From NCBI GenBank assembly GCA_026195755.1, contig JAPHRL010000114.1:1-14024 (forward strand): a stretch of DNA of 14,024 nucleotides, in the 5' to 3' direction. The position numbers and the translations under genes were made by a program. Below are positions 6,574-13,521 of this stretch, one piece after another. The notes below the pieces were generated by a model. It was given only the letters and a program-made list of their open reading frames with translations. It did no database searches and was not told the origin of the DNA. The stretch comes from Kangiella sp. Lineage in GTDB: Bacteria; Pseudomonadota; Gammaproteobacteria; Enterobacterales; Kangiellaceae. The stretch's first letter is position 1, and every line of letters starts with the position of its first letter.

Positions 6574-6603
6574 GATGGGTTACGCTTTTCAAGCTAACCC
6601 ATC
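6574..6603. repeat. REP-like palindrome 1
   Basis: GATGGGTTA (6574-6582) pairs with TAACCCATC (6595-6603). Inside, GCTT/AAGC extends the stem past a single bulged C, leaving a 3-4 nt loop. The GATGGGTTA...TAACCCATC form resembles dispersed intergenic palindromes known from many proteobacteria. It lies 31 bp before the epmA start, in its probable 5' leader. Confidence 0.6.
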
Positions 6604-6630
6604 CTATAAACATACATTAGTATTTAATAA

Positions 6631-6652
6631 GGGCAGGCACATTGGCCTGCCC
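6631..6652. repeat. REP-like palindrome 2 / possible terminator after efp
   Basis: GGGCAGGC (6631-6638) and GCCTGCCC (6645-6652) pair around a 6-nt loop. In the minus-strand transcript it is followed by TTATTAAATACT, which is AU-rich but not a clean U-run. It may act as a weak terminator between efp and epmA, or be another dispersed palindrome. Confidence 0.6.
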
Positions 6653-6695
6653 CTACCAACCTGCTAATGCAATCCCCTTACTATCACCGTCCCTA

Positions 6696-6822
6696 CCTAG
6701 CGCAGGGAAATTATTGCTAGACAAGACTTGCTGATTTTTTAAATGGAGGGAGTTTAGATCAACTAAACGAGCTTTTTTAAAAATCAGCGTAACGCTATAT
6801 AGCGAGAATTTAACCAGCTAGG
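6696..6822. mobile_element. MITE-like near-symmetric element at the 3' end of efp
   Basis: The element starts with CCTAGC (6696-6701) and ends with its inverse GCTAGG (6817-6822). About 45 bp at each end are imperfect inverted repeats sharing, in order, CCTAGC, AAATT, GCTA and GCTGATTTTT (6730-6739, mirrored by AAAAATCAGC at 6779-6788). The centre holds the hairpin GTTTAG-ATCAA-CTAAAC (6752-6768), and one arm a perfect palindrome CGCTATATAGCG (6793-6804). It is 127 bp with no ORF, as in a non-autonomous mobile repeat. Its right end contains the efp stop codon. Target duplication is not evident and no second copy lies in this window, so mobility is inference. Confidence 0.5.
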
Positions 6823-7381
6823 CGCGTGAAACGTAATCGCCAGTACGCGTATCGATTTTCAACTTATCGCCAATATTCACAAACAAAGGCACTTTGACTA
6901 CTGCACCTGTGTGCATAGTGGCTGGCTTTGAGCCACCGCCGGAAGTATCGCCACGTAATCCTGGGTCGGTGTCGGTTACTTCGAGCACTACAAAATTGGG
7001 GGGGGTTACGTCGATTGGGTTTCCGTTCCATAATGTAATTGAGCATTTATCTTGCTCGATCAAATATACAGCTTTGTCGCTTACGGCATTTTTGTCGGCT
7101 GATACTTGCTCGAAGGTGTTGGGATCCATAAAGTACCAAAACTCACCATCGTTGTAGAGGTATTCCATCTCGGTATCCATAACATCAGCTGTTTCGATGC
7201 TTTCACCGGATTTAAAAGTTTTTTCGACGGTGCGGCCTGTTAGCAAGTATAATACTTTGGTTTTACTGAAGGCTTGGCCTTTACCGGGACGGACGAATTG
7301 GTTGTCGACAACCGTACAGGGTTCGCCGTCGAGCATTATTTTTGTACCATTACGTATGTCGTTAGTGGTAATTGTTCCCAT
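6818..7381 (-). CDS. efp: Translation elongation factor P (EF-P)
   Basis: EF-P binds between the ribosomal P and E sites and restores peptide bond formation at polyproline stalls. The 187 residues cover the usual three domains. The modified lysine is K34 in FVRPGKGQAF, the context used by EpmA. LTGRTVEKTFKSGE (47-60), YLYNDGEFWYFM (74-85), the family-conserved VTPPNFV and LRGDTSGGGSKPAT are all present. The C-terminus ends TRTGDYVSRA. The E. coli protein ends EYVSRVK, so the stop comes about one residue early, at the edge of a MITE-like repeat. AGAGGA precedes the ATG with good spacing. A run of eight C in the coding strand (7005-6998) encodes the T-P-P of VTPPNF. Confidence 0.97.
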   Translation of the reverse strand: MGTITTNDIRNGTKIMLDGEPCTVVDNQFVRPGKGQAFSKTKVLYLLTGRTVEKTFKSGESIETADVMDTEMEYLYNDGEFWYFMDPNTFEQVSADKNAVSDKAVYLIEQDKCSITLWNGNPIDVTPPNFVVLEVTDTDPGLRGDTSGGGSKPATMHTGAVVKVPLFVNIGDKLKIDTRTGDYVSRA

Positions 7382-7407
7382 GTGTTCCTCTGGATATCAA
7401 TGAGTTT

Positions 7408-8466
7408 ATGATTCAAAACCTGCAGATTCTACCGCGAAATGATTCATATTGGCAGGAGCGAGAGTGGAAAAAGTTGCTTTCGAATGCAGTTTCTTCGCCT
7501 TTTGAGCTCTTATTTCGATTAAACCTTTCTATCGATGACCTCCCTTATTCGATTCTTGCAGAGCATCAATTTGTACAAAAAGTACCAGATCCCTTTATTG
7601 AGCGAATGGAAAAAGGTAATCCTCATGATCCGCTGTTGCGGCAAGTTTTAGCTGTAAGCGATGAAAATCAGGAGGCTGTCGGCTTTGTCTCCGATCCATT
7701 AAAAGAACAAGAGTCTAAAATACCCGGACTGCTCCATAAATATCGCTCACGGGTGCTGGTCATGTTGTCCACCACCTGCGCCATCAATTGCCGCTATTGT
7801 TTTCGTCGTGAGTTCCCCTATCAAGAGCACCAAGCGGGACGCAGTGGCTGGCAGGCAATTTTCGATTATTTAACGACTCACCCTGAAGTCAATGAAGTGA
7901 TTCTAAGCGGTGGCGACCCTTTAGCAGTCAATGACTCGTATTTAGCCGACTTCATTCAACAACTGGCAAACATTCCTACTGTAATTCGAGTGCGTATTCA
8001 CACCCGCTTACCGCTGGTTATTCCGCAGCGTATAACTCAAGGTTTAATTAACGCCCTGACCCAGACTCGTCTGCAACCCGTTGTGGTGCTCCATATTAAC
8101 CATCCCAATGAAATGGGTGAGCTTTTTACTAAAGCAGCAAAAAGACTGCATCAGAGCGGCATCCACCTACTCAATCAAAGCGTACTTTTAGCAGGAGTTA
8201 ACAACAATAGCGCAACTTTAGCAGAGCTTAGTGAAAAATTATTCGCTCATCATATACAGCCTTATTATTTACATCAGCTTGATAAAGTAAGCGGGGCTCA
8301 CCATTTTGCCGTTGAAGACACGCAAGCCGTAAAGATTATGCAAGAACTTAATTCTCTCCTTGCTGGTTTTCTAGTGCCCAAACTGGTCCGAGAGGAAGCC
8401 GGCAAGACCAGCAAAACCCCAATTGATTTGGGCTTATTAACTATAGATAATCAACAACTTAGTTAG
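7408..8466 (+). CDS. epmB: EF-P modification enzyme EpmB (lysine 2,3-aminomutase homologue)
   Basis: Radical-SAM, PLP-dependent enzyme that converts L-lysine to (R)-beta-lysine for EpmA. The radical-SAM cluster motif is CAINCRYC, with cysteines 124, 128 and 131 (CX3CX2C). SGGDPL follows as the SAM-binding glycine motif. RMEKGNPHDPLLRQVL (66-81) and the C-terminal VPKLVREEAGKTSKTPIDLGL match EpmB; the lysine in SKTP is the probable PLP ligand by analogy. I chose ATG 7408 (MIQNLQILPRN, 352 residues) because it fits the length of E. coli EpmB. A TTG at 7372 in the same frame would run into the efp start and adds non-family residues. The ribosome site is weak (TGAG). The gene is divergent from efp. 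Confidence 0.95.
   Translation: MIQNLQILPRNDSYWQEREWKKLLSNAVSSPFELLFRLNLSIDDLPYSILAEHQFVQKVPDPFIERMEKGNPHDPLLRQVLAVSDENQEAVGFVSDPLKEQESKIPGLLHKYRSRVLVMLSTTCAINCRYCFRREFPYQEHQAGRSGWQAIFDYLTTHPEVNEVILSGGDPLAVNDSYLADFIQQLANIPTVIRVRIHTRLPLVIPQRITQGLINALTQTRLQPVVVLHINHPNEMGELFTKAAKRLHQSGIHLLNQSVLLAGVNNNSATLAELSEKLFAHHIQPYYLHQLDKVSGAHHFAVEDTQAVKIMQELNSLLAGFLVPKLVREEAGKTSKTPIDLGLLTIDNQQLS
7426..7455 (-). promoter_or_regulatory. Candidate efp promoter inside the epmB coding region
   Basis: -35 CTGGCA-like sequence (7455-7450, read CTGCCA on the minus strand) and -10 TAGAAT (7431-7426) are 18 bp apart. Transcription would start near 7419, giving a 38-nt leader with AGAGGA before the efp ATG. The 26 bp between the two start codons cannot hold promoters for both genes, so overlap into coding sequence is expected. 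Confidence 0.4.
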
Positions 8467-8568
8467 AAATAAAACTGGCGCTATGTGTGCCTATTCGATA
8501 ATATAAAAGCCAGCACTTCATGCAATAATAAAAGCTAGATTGCCGGCACTAGGCTAAGGAGAAAGGAA

Positions 8569-10341
8569 GTGGCCTTAACTCAAGGACAATTGGGACTAAC
8601 AGTAAGAGTCAGAAATGAAACGATGGTGGCTGATATTCCAGCCAGCGTGAAAGCCGCTGAGCAATGGTTGGAACAGTTGCCAATTGCTGATATGGGAGAA
8701 ACTGCCTCCAAGGTCTTTCATTATCTATACGATCTCAACCAGTCTCCTCTAGCCCCCAAAGAACGTTTGCAAATCCTGGAAGCAATCGTTCCCATGTGTG
8801 AAACACTCATAGACTCACTATCTGAAGTTTATGTTCATAGCCCACTGAAATATTCGCAAAAACTACAGTCAGCATCTGAGTTGGTTCATGCCCTGGCCTC
8901 TGAGCTAGTTTTTGGCTTCAATGCTGTGATTGAAGATCTCAGTCGGGACCCACAGCTATTAGACAAATATGGCACTACAATTTTACCAGCTGCTTGTGCT
9001 AATTCGTTACATTATCTTGGCGAAATCCAGTTACAACGCTACCAGCTTTACAAATCAGTAGGCGGCAAAATATGGCGTCAGCAAAACATTATTTTTAAGT
9101 TAGCGACCAGCAATAATTTCTTTGAACATAAGCTCAGAAAGTCTTCAGCTCCTTTAGACTCTGTCAAGAAGCAACTATTGATAAACTTGACCTTGTCAAC
9201 TTGCAACCCTTATCAAATGAAGCATGGTGAGGCCAGCGCTATTTATGAAGCTCTACAAGTTCTAGCCAGCTATGTAGAACTATTACCAACAACCAATGAA
9301 GATACTTTATTTGCCTATTTGCCAGACACTGAAATACCTCCCCAACCAGCTAATTCGATTGAGAGCGAATCACAGAAAAAGTACGGCATTGATTTAAGCC
9401 AGACAATTGGCATGCTGGAAAACAGCATGATGGAAAAAAGAGGTGGATTTCTGGCGCGTTTTAAAAAGCAACCGCAACTCAACCTTGATGAAGACTTAAA
9501 AGCACAGGTACTGGAGAGCTGGAACATCGTTAAAACGCGTAACTTTATACGCATTAACTCTAATGTAAGTACCCAGGTAGCAGTTGGTTTGGCAAGCTCT
9601 CATCACTTTCTAGTTGAGCGAGGCGGAAAAGTGTTGCATGAACGCTTTTTTGGTGCCTCAAAAAAACCATCATCTTTTCAGGTGGAATCATTAGAACTTG
9701 AGCAAGAAGAGAGTCAGCACGGTTTTGTTTGGAAACAATCCCGCCCAAGGGGCATGGATATCAAGGATAAGAGAAAGAACGAAGATGCCTTCGCTTCAAT
9801 TTACAAACCTCGCACTTTTGACCAACGAAAGCTGGATAAAGAAGATAACCCCTATAAAGAACTTAAAACACGCGTTAAATATCAGTGGATCAATGGTGTG
9901 GTCAAAGATGTCAGCCCAGCCGGGTTTTGCGTCGCATTTGAAAAAGCCCCTTCACAATACGCCGAAACCAATGAACTCGTCACCGTAAAGAATTTTAAAA
10001 ACGGTCAAGAAATGTATAACCTTGGCTTGATTCGTTGGAATCGATGGCAAGGGCATGATGTATTCTTAATTGGTGTTGAGTTAATATCACCAGATGCGGA
10101 ACCTGTTCGGGTAACACTAGACTGGGACTATGCAAAGCCAGCTTATCACCATAACGGGCTGCTACTTCCCGAAATGCCTAATGCGGGAGTTGACTCAAGT
10201 ATTATTTTGCCACCTTTCGGCTATCGCTCAGGTCAAACGGTCGCGATTTTGACACCTAATGAGGAGTTTAAGATCGAGCTCACTCGTAAGGTAATAGAAA
10301 CTGATAACTTTATTCAGTTTCACTATCAACAAAGATCCTGA
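8569..10341 (+). CDS. Large protein with PilZ-like C-terminal domain
   Basis: A 590-residue soluble protein starting at GTG 8569 behind AAGGAG (8-nt spacing). Roughly the first 400 residues are mostly helical and match no domain I know. Residues about 430-535 look like a PilZ fold: the signature DVSPAGFCV (D447, S449, G452), then GLIRWNR and IGVEL (501-505). The upstream arginine motif of c-di-GMP-binding PilZ domains (RxxxR) is not clear; the nearest is RTFDQR (415-420), with four residues between the arginines, so ligand binding is uncertain. It is followed 116 bp later by a FimX-like gene on the same strand. A shared role in c-di-GMP or type IV pilus control is inference from that neighbour. 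No membrane segment or signal peptide is visible. Confidence 0.78.
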   Translation: MALTQGQLGLTVRVRNETMVADIPASVKAAEQWLEQLPIADMGETASKVFHYLYDLNQSPLAPKERLQILEAIVPMCETLIDSLSEVYVHSPLKYSQKLQSASELVHALASELVFGFNAVIEDLSRDPQLLDKYGTTILPAACANSLHYLGEIQLQRYQLYKSVGGKIWRQQNIIFKLATSNNFFEHKLRKSSAPLDSVKKQLLINLTLSTCNPYQMKHGEASAIYEALQVLASYVELLPTTNEDTLFAYLPDTEIPPQPANSIESESQKKYGIDLSQTIGMLENSMMEKRGGFLARFKKQPQLNLDEDLKAQVLESWNIVKTRNFIRINSNVSTQVAVGLASSHHFLVERGGKVLHERFFGASKKPSSFQVESLELEQEESQHGFVWKQSRPRGMDIKDKRKNEDAFASIYKPRTFDQRKLDKEDNPYKELKTRVKYQWINGVVKDVSPAGFCVAFEKAPSQYAETNELVTVKNFKNGQEMYNLGLIRWNRWQGHDVFLIGVELISPDAEPVRVTLDWDYAKPAYHHNGLLLPEMPNAGVDSSIILPPFGYRSGQTVAILTPNEEFKIELTRKVIETDNFIQFHYQQRS

Positions 10342-10422
10342 ATAAATGGTTAAACAGACTTGGGTAACAATCCGAGTTAATGTTAAATTTGTGGGGCAGT
10401 TAAATCATTTTCTTTCAAAAGC

Positions 10423-10440
10423 GGATACCATAAGGCATCC
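10423..10440 (+). repeat. Small hairpin before the fimX-like start
   Basis: GGATACC (10423-10429) and GGCATCC (10434-10440) pair at six of seven positions around ATAA, just upstream of the ribosome site AAGG (10444-10447). It could limit translation initiation. The weak promoter candidate TTGGGT (10360) -17 bp- TTAAAT (10383) lies upstream. Confidence 0.4.
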
Positions 10441-10457
10441 TCAAGGTAACTCAATTT

Positions 10458-12530
10458 GTGATGAAAAAACAAAGCAATAATTCACCAGTAAATACTCTGA
10501 TTTTCTCAAACTCGGCTAATGATAGTGAGCAGCTGGCCAGCCATTTGAAAAATCAGGGCCTCCCAATTCGACATCAAGTTGTTGCGAACAGCGAGCAGCT
10601 AAAAGCAGCCATCGATGAAAAGCAGTGGCAACAAGCTTTGTTTTTGGATGAGCTTGATAACCTGCCGATTCAGCAAGCATTAACCTTGTTAAAGAGTCAA
10701 AAGCAATCAGTCCCAGCCATTCTACTGAGTAGCAATTATTCTGAGGAACAGCGCTTTGACGCCATCGCTAAAGGTGCAAAAGATTGTATCCCAAACAACG
10801 CTAAAGATTTGCTTACTTTAGTTGTCCAGCGTGAACTTAAGTTGGTTAACGCTGAGTCTAAATTAATAGAATCTAGCAAATTAGTTTCAGAAATCTCCAA
10901 GCGAAACCAGCTATTGCTGGAAAGCTCTAAAGATGCCATCGCCTATATCCATGATGGTATGCATATTTATACCAACCCAGCCTACCTTGAACGCTTTGGT
11001 TACGAAGAAGATGACATCATCGTAATGACCATTATGGATCTGATTGACTCTGAAGATACCAACAAAATTAAATCATTGCTTAAAGAGCAAGCTAAAAGTG
11101 GCGAAGAAGTCAATCAAGTACTGAAAGGCAAAAACGCCAACGGCGAAACCTTTGAAGCAGATTTTATCGTTTCCTCTGCGATTTATGACGATGAACACTG
11201 TGTGCAACTGGTGGTCCGAGAAGTTAGCGATCAAAGCGAGCTTCTTAAAAAGTTAAAAGAAGTCAGTGAAATTGATCAGGTGACAGGGATCTATAACCGT
11301 CCAGCCTTTATGGATAGGCTTAATAATATTACCGACAAGTCACGAGAAACTAAAACTGACACCGTTCTTTATTTAGTTGAGATAGATAAGTTCTCAAAAT
11401 ACCGGTCTGAATACGGGATTGCAGCCTGCGATGACTTATTAAAAGACATTGCTGACTGGATGAAATCACATGTTAGCGATAGAGCCATTATGGCTCGTAT
11501 CAGCGATAGTAGCTTCGGTATTATCATGTCTGAAAAGGGGCTATCTCCTAACGAGTTACCTAAAAAATTACTTTCGGAAATTGGATCACATCTCTTTGAA
11601 GTGTCAGAGCAAACCCTTCATGTTACTTTCAGTATCGGCGGCGTAACCTGTCATGATAATGATCTTGAGCCTGATAAACTCGTTCTCCATGCAACGGCAG
11701 TCAGTCATAAAGTGCAGGATAATGGTGGCAAAGGTTACGAACTATTCAACCCATCAATCGATAGCTTATTAAACGAAGAAGAGAAAGTCTTGTACGATGA
11801 GTTTGTTCATGCAAGAGACGAAGGTCATATGACTCTTTTCTATCAGCCCATGATGAGCTTACAAGGAAGCCCCGATCAGCAGTACATTTGCTACTTCCGC
11901 TACAAGATGCAAGACGGCAAATGGGGACTGGGTAAGGGCATATTCCCAATCTTTGAGAAAGTGGGTATTGATGCTGACATTGATAAAATCACCTTTACCC
12001 ACAGCTTGAAAATGCTAGCAAAAGAAAAAGCTGAAGGTAAAGCAACGAAGCTATTCCTGACATTGCACCCCAATACATTATTAAGAGAAGATGCCAGTCG
12101 CTGGGTGCGTCAAAGCATTGCAAAATCGGGAATTGATAGTAAGAGCCTAATATTAACTCTTAAAAGCCACTTCGCGGCAACTTACTTGAAGAAAGCTATC
12201 GAACTCAAAGATGTCTTTAACAAAGATGGTATTCAGTTCTGCCTATCCGGTGTACAAGCTGACGAGCTGGAGTTGATTCAATCTGTTCGCCCTAACTATG
12301 TTGCTTTCGATGGACGCATGATTGAGGTTCTCAAAGAACAAGGGACTGACAAAATTGCACCACTAATAACAGCCACCCATAATGTTGGCGCTAAAGCTAT
12401 TATCACCAACTTGGAAGAAGCATCATCATTAGCTCAGATCTGGCCTTTAGGTGTGGATTTTGTAACCGGTAACTACATCTCTAAACCAATGTCCAAGCTT
12501 ACCCATGACTTTGCTGATAACGACTTTTAG
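10458..12530 (+). CDS. fimX: FimX-like degenerate REC-PAS-GGDEF-EAL protein
   Basis: A 690-residue protein whose length, domain order and position beside serB match FimX of Pseudomonas aeruginosa, a non-catalytic c-di-GMP effector for type IV pilus assembly and twitching. Domains: receiver-like 12-125, PAS about 150-255 (ISKRNQLLLESSKDAIAYI onwards), GGDEF-like about 270-430 (DQVTGIYNRPAFMDRL), EAL-like about 440-685. The GGDEF motif reads SDSSF (349-353). The EAL motif is gone (CYFRYKM, 478-484), and the later metal-ligand motifs are altered too (LTLHPNT, LILTLKS, CLSGVQ, YVAFDGR, ITNLEEA). It therefore should make or break no c-di-GMP; binding is open. Start: GTG 10458 is better spaced from AAGG than the adjacent ATG 10461, and both are possible. 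The last 4 nt overlap the convergent serB. Confidence 0.85.
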   Translation: MMKKQSNNSPVNTLIFSNSANDSEQLASHLKNQGLPIRHQVVANSEQLKAAIDEKQWQQALFLDELDNLPIQQALTLLKSQKQSVPAILLSSNYSEEQRFDAIAKGAKDCIPNNAKDLLTLVVQRELKLVNAESKLIESSKLVSEISKRNQLLLESSKDAIAYIHDGMHIYTNPAYLERFGYEEDDIIVMTIMDLIDSEDTNKIKSLLKEQAKSGEEVNQVLKGKNANGETFEADFIVSSAIYDDEHCVQLVVREVSDQSELLKKLKEVSEIDQVTGIYNRPAFMDRLNNITDKSRETKTDTVLYLVEIDKFSKYRSEYGIAACDDLLKDIADWMKSHVSDRAIMARISDSSFGIIMSEKGLSPNELPKKLLSEIGSHLFEVSEQTLHVTFSIGGVTCHDNDLEPDKLVLHATAVSHKVQDNGGKGYELFNPSIDSLLNEEEKVLYDEFVHARDEGHMTLFYQPMMSLQGSPDQQYICYFRYKMQDGKWGLGKGIFPIFEKVGIDADIDKITFTHSLKMLAKEKAEGKATKLFLTLHPNTLLREDASRWVRQSIAKSGIDSKSLILTLKSHFAATYLKKAIELKDVFNKDGIQFCLSGVQADELELIQSVRPNYVAFDGRMIEVLKEQGTDKIAPLITATHNVGAKAIITNLEEASSLAQIWPLGVDFVTGNYISKPMSKLTHDFADNDF

Positions 12531-13414
12531 GTCTGATGTTGCTGCTCGATAATGGGCAGCAACTTGACCAAACTATCCAGATAGCCCAGGTTTAACACAC
12601 AATCAGCAGACCTAGCCAAAGTCGGCTTCGCACGAAAAGCAATACCGATTCCCGCCTGTTGCAGCATTTTAAGGTCATTAGCGCCATCACCGACAGCTAA
12701 GCATTGCTGCGCAGAGAGCCCTCTATCAAGAGCCCATTCAGTTAGGCTATTAGCTTTTACTTCGGCATTCACAATGGGATACTCGACTTCACCCGTGAGT
12801 GCTTTATTGCCATAAACCAGTCGGTTTGCTTTTACCTGGATAAAAGGGAGTCGACGGGCGAGTTCTTCTGCAAAGGGCATAAAACCTCCAGAAGCTATAG
12901 CAATATCCCCCCCCTGCTCTACAAAATACTGGCAAAAACTCTCTACGCCTGGATTGAACTCCAACTGGCTAATTACGCTCCCTATAGCTTGCCGGGACAA
13001 TCCTTTAAGCTGTTTCACCCGTTGCTCCAGACTTTGATTGAAATCCAGCTCTCCACGCATTGCAGACTCTGTAATGCTGGCAACTTCGTCACCAACACCT
13101 GCTTGCACGGCCAGCTCATCGATAACTTCGATCGGAATAAGTGTCGAATCCATATCAAACACGGCCAGTTTAAACGGCCCATACATCTGACTTTTTGCTA
13201 ACAGGCAGTAATCAAAGCCCTCGCTAATACTGGATTGGTATAAAGCCGCCTTTAACCCACTGGGATCCATCGAAGATACTGTGTAAATGCTAATATCCGC
13301 AGGCTTGTCACCACCATCAACTATATACTCGGCTAATTGATCAAGCCCCAATATAGTGGGTTTTGACCCAGTGTTTTTTTGATTAAATACATATAAAAAA
13401 TAATCAGTCATCAT
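12527..13414 (-). CDS. serB: Phosphoserine phosphatase SerB
   Basis: HAD-superfamily enzyme that dephosphorylates L-phosphoserine in the last step of serine synthesis. HAD motif I is FDMDSTLI (86-93), with D87 the nucleophile and D89 the acid/base. IEVIDELA, the substrate loop, follows. Motif II is ASGG (174-177). K220 in AEVKANSL and GDGANDLKML (242-251) complete the site. Residues 1-80 form the variable N-terminal domain of the longer SerB type (295 residues in all). Two adjacent ATGs (13414, 13411) offer starts, and neither has a recognisable Shine-Dalgarno. A run of eight G in the coding strand (12914-12907) encodes QGGD before motif II. A possible -10 TATAAA is at 13454-13449. Confidence 0.96.
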   Translation of the reverse strand: MMTDYFLYVFNQKNTGSKPTILGLDQLAEYIVDGGDKPADISIYTVSSMDPSGLKAALYQSSISEGFDYCLLAKSQMYGPFKLAVFDMDSTLIPIEVIDELAVQAGVGDEVASITESAMRGELDFNQSLEQRVKQLKGLSRQAIGSVISQLEFNPGVESFCQYFVEQGGDIAIASGGFMPFAEELARRLPFIQVKANRLVYGNKALTGEVEYPIVNAEVKANSLTEWALDRGLSAQQCLAVGDGANDLKMLQQAGIGIAFRAKPTLARSADCVLNLGYLDSLVKLLPIIEQQHQT

Positions 13415-13448
13415 GAAGTAAGGAATCTGTCACTGTTGCGTGGTTCTA

Positions 13449-13474
13449 TTTATATCAGGAAACTATGGTATATT
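13449..13474. promoter_or_regulatory. Divergent serB / smp promoter elements
   Basis: Plus strand: extended -10 TGG-TATATT (13466-13474) facing the Smp-like gene; no good -35. Minus strand: -10-like TATAAA (13454-13449) facing serB; no good -35. The two would fire back to back within the 107-bp gap. Confidence 0.35.
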
Positions 13475-13521
13475 AACCCCAAATAAAAGCCCATTGTAAT
13501 TTGCAGTAAAGAGATACCCGT

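Noticed and set aside
6696..6822. Integron attC site
   Set aside because: The ends read CCTAGC/GCTAGG rather than the GTTRRRY core of attC, and no integrase or cassette structure is present.
6631..6822. CRISPR array
   Set aside because: The palindromes differ from one another and are not regularly spaced copies of a single repeat.
6894..7157. 87-codon plus-strand frame inside efp
   Set aside because: It is antisense to a certain EF-P gene, has no ribosome site and no recognisable sequence.
7372..7407. TTG start for epmB at 7372
   Set aside because: It overlaps the efp start, has no ribosome site, and adds 12 residues not expected for EpmB. ATG 7408 fits better.
9698..9988. 96-codon frame inside the PilZ-like gene
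   Set aside because: It lies out of frame within a continuous 590-codon gene and has no start signals or domain features.
10736..10939. 67-codon minus-strand frame inside the fimX-like gene
   Set aside because: It is antisense to the linker between the receiver and PAS domains of a clear gene, with no ribosome site.
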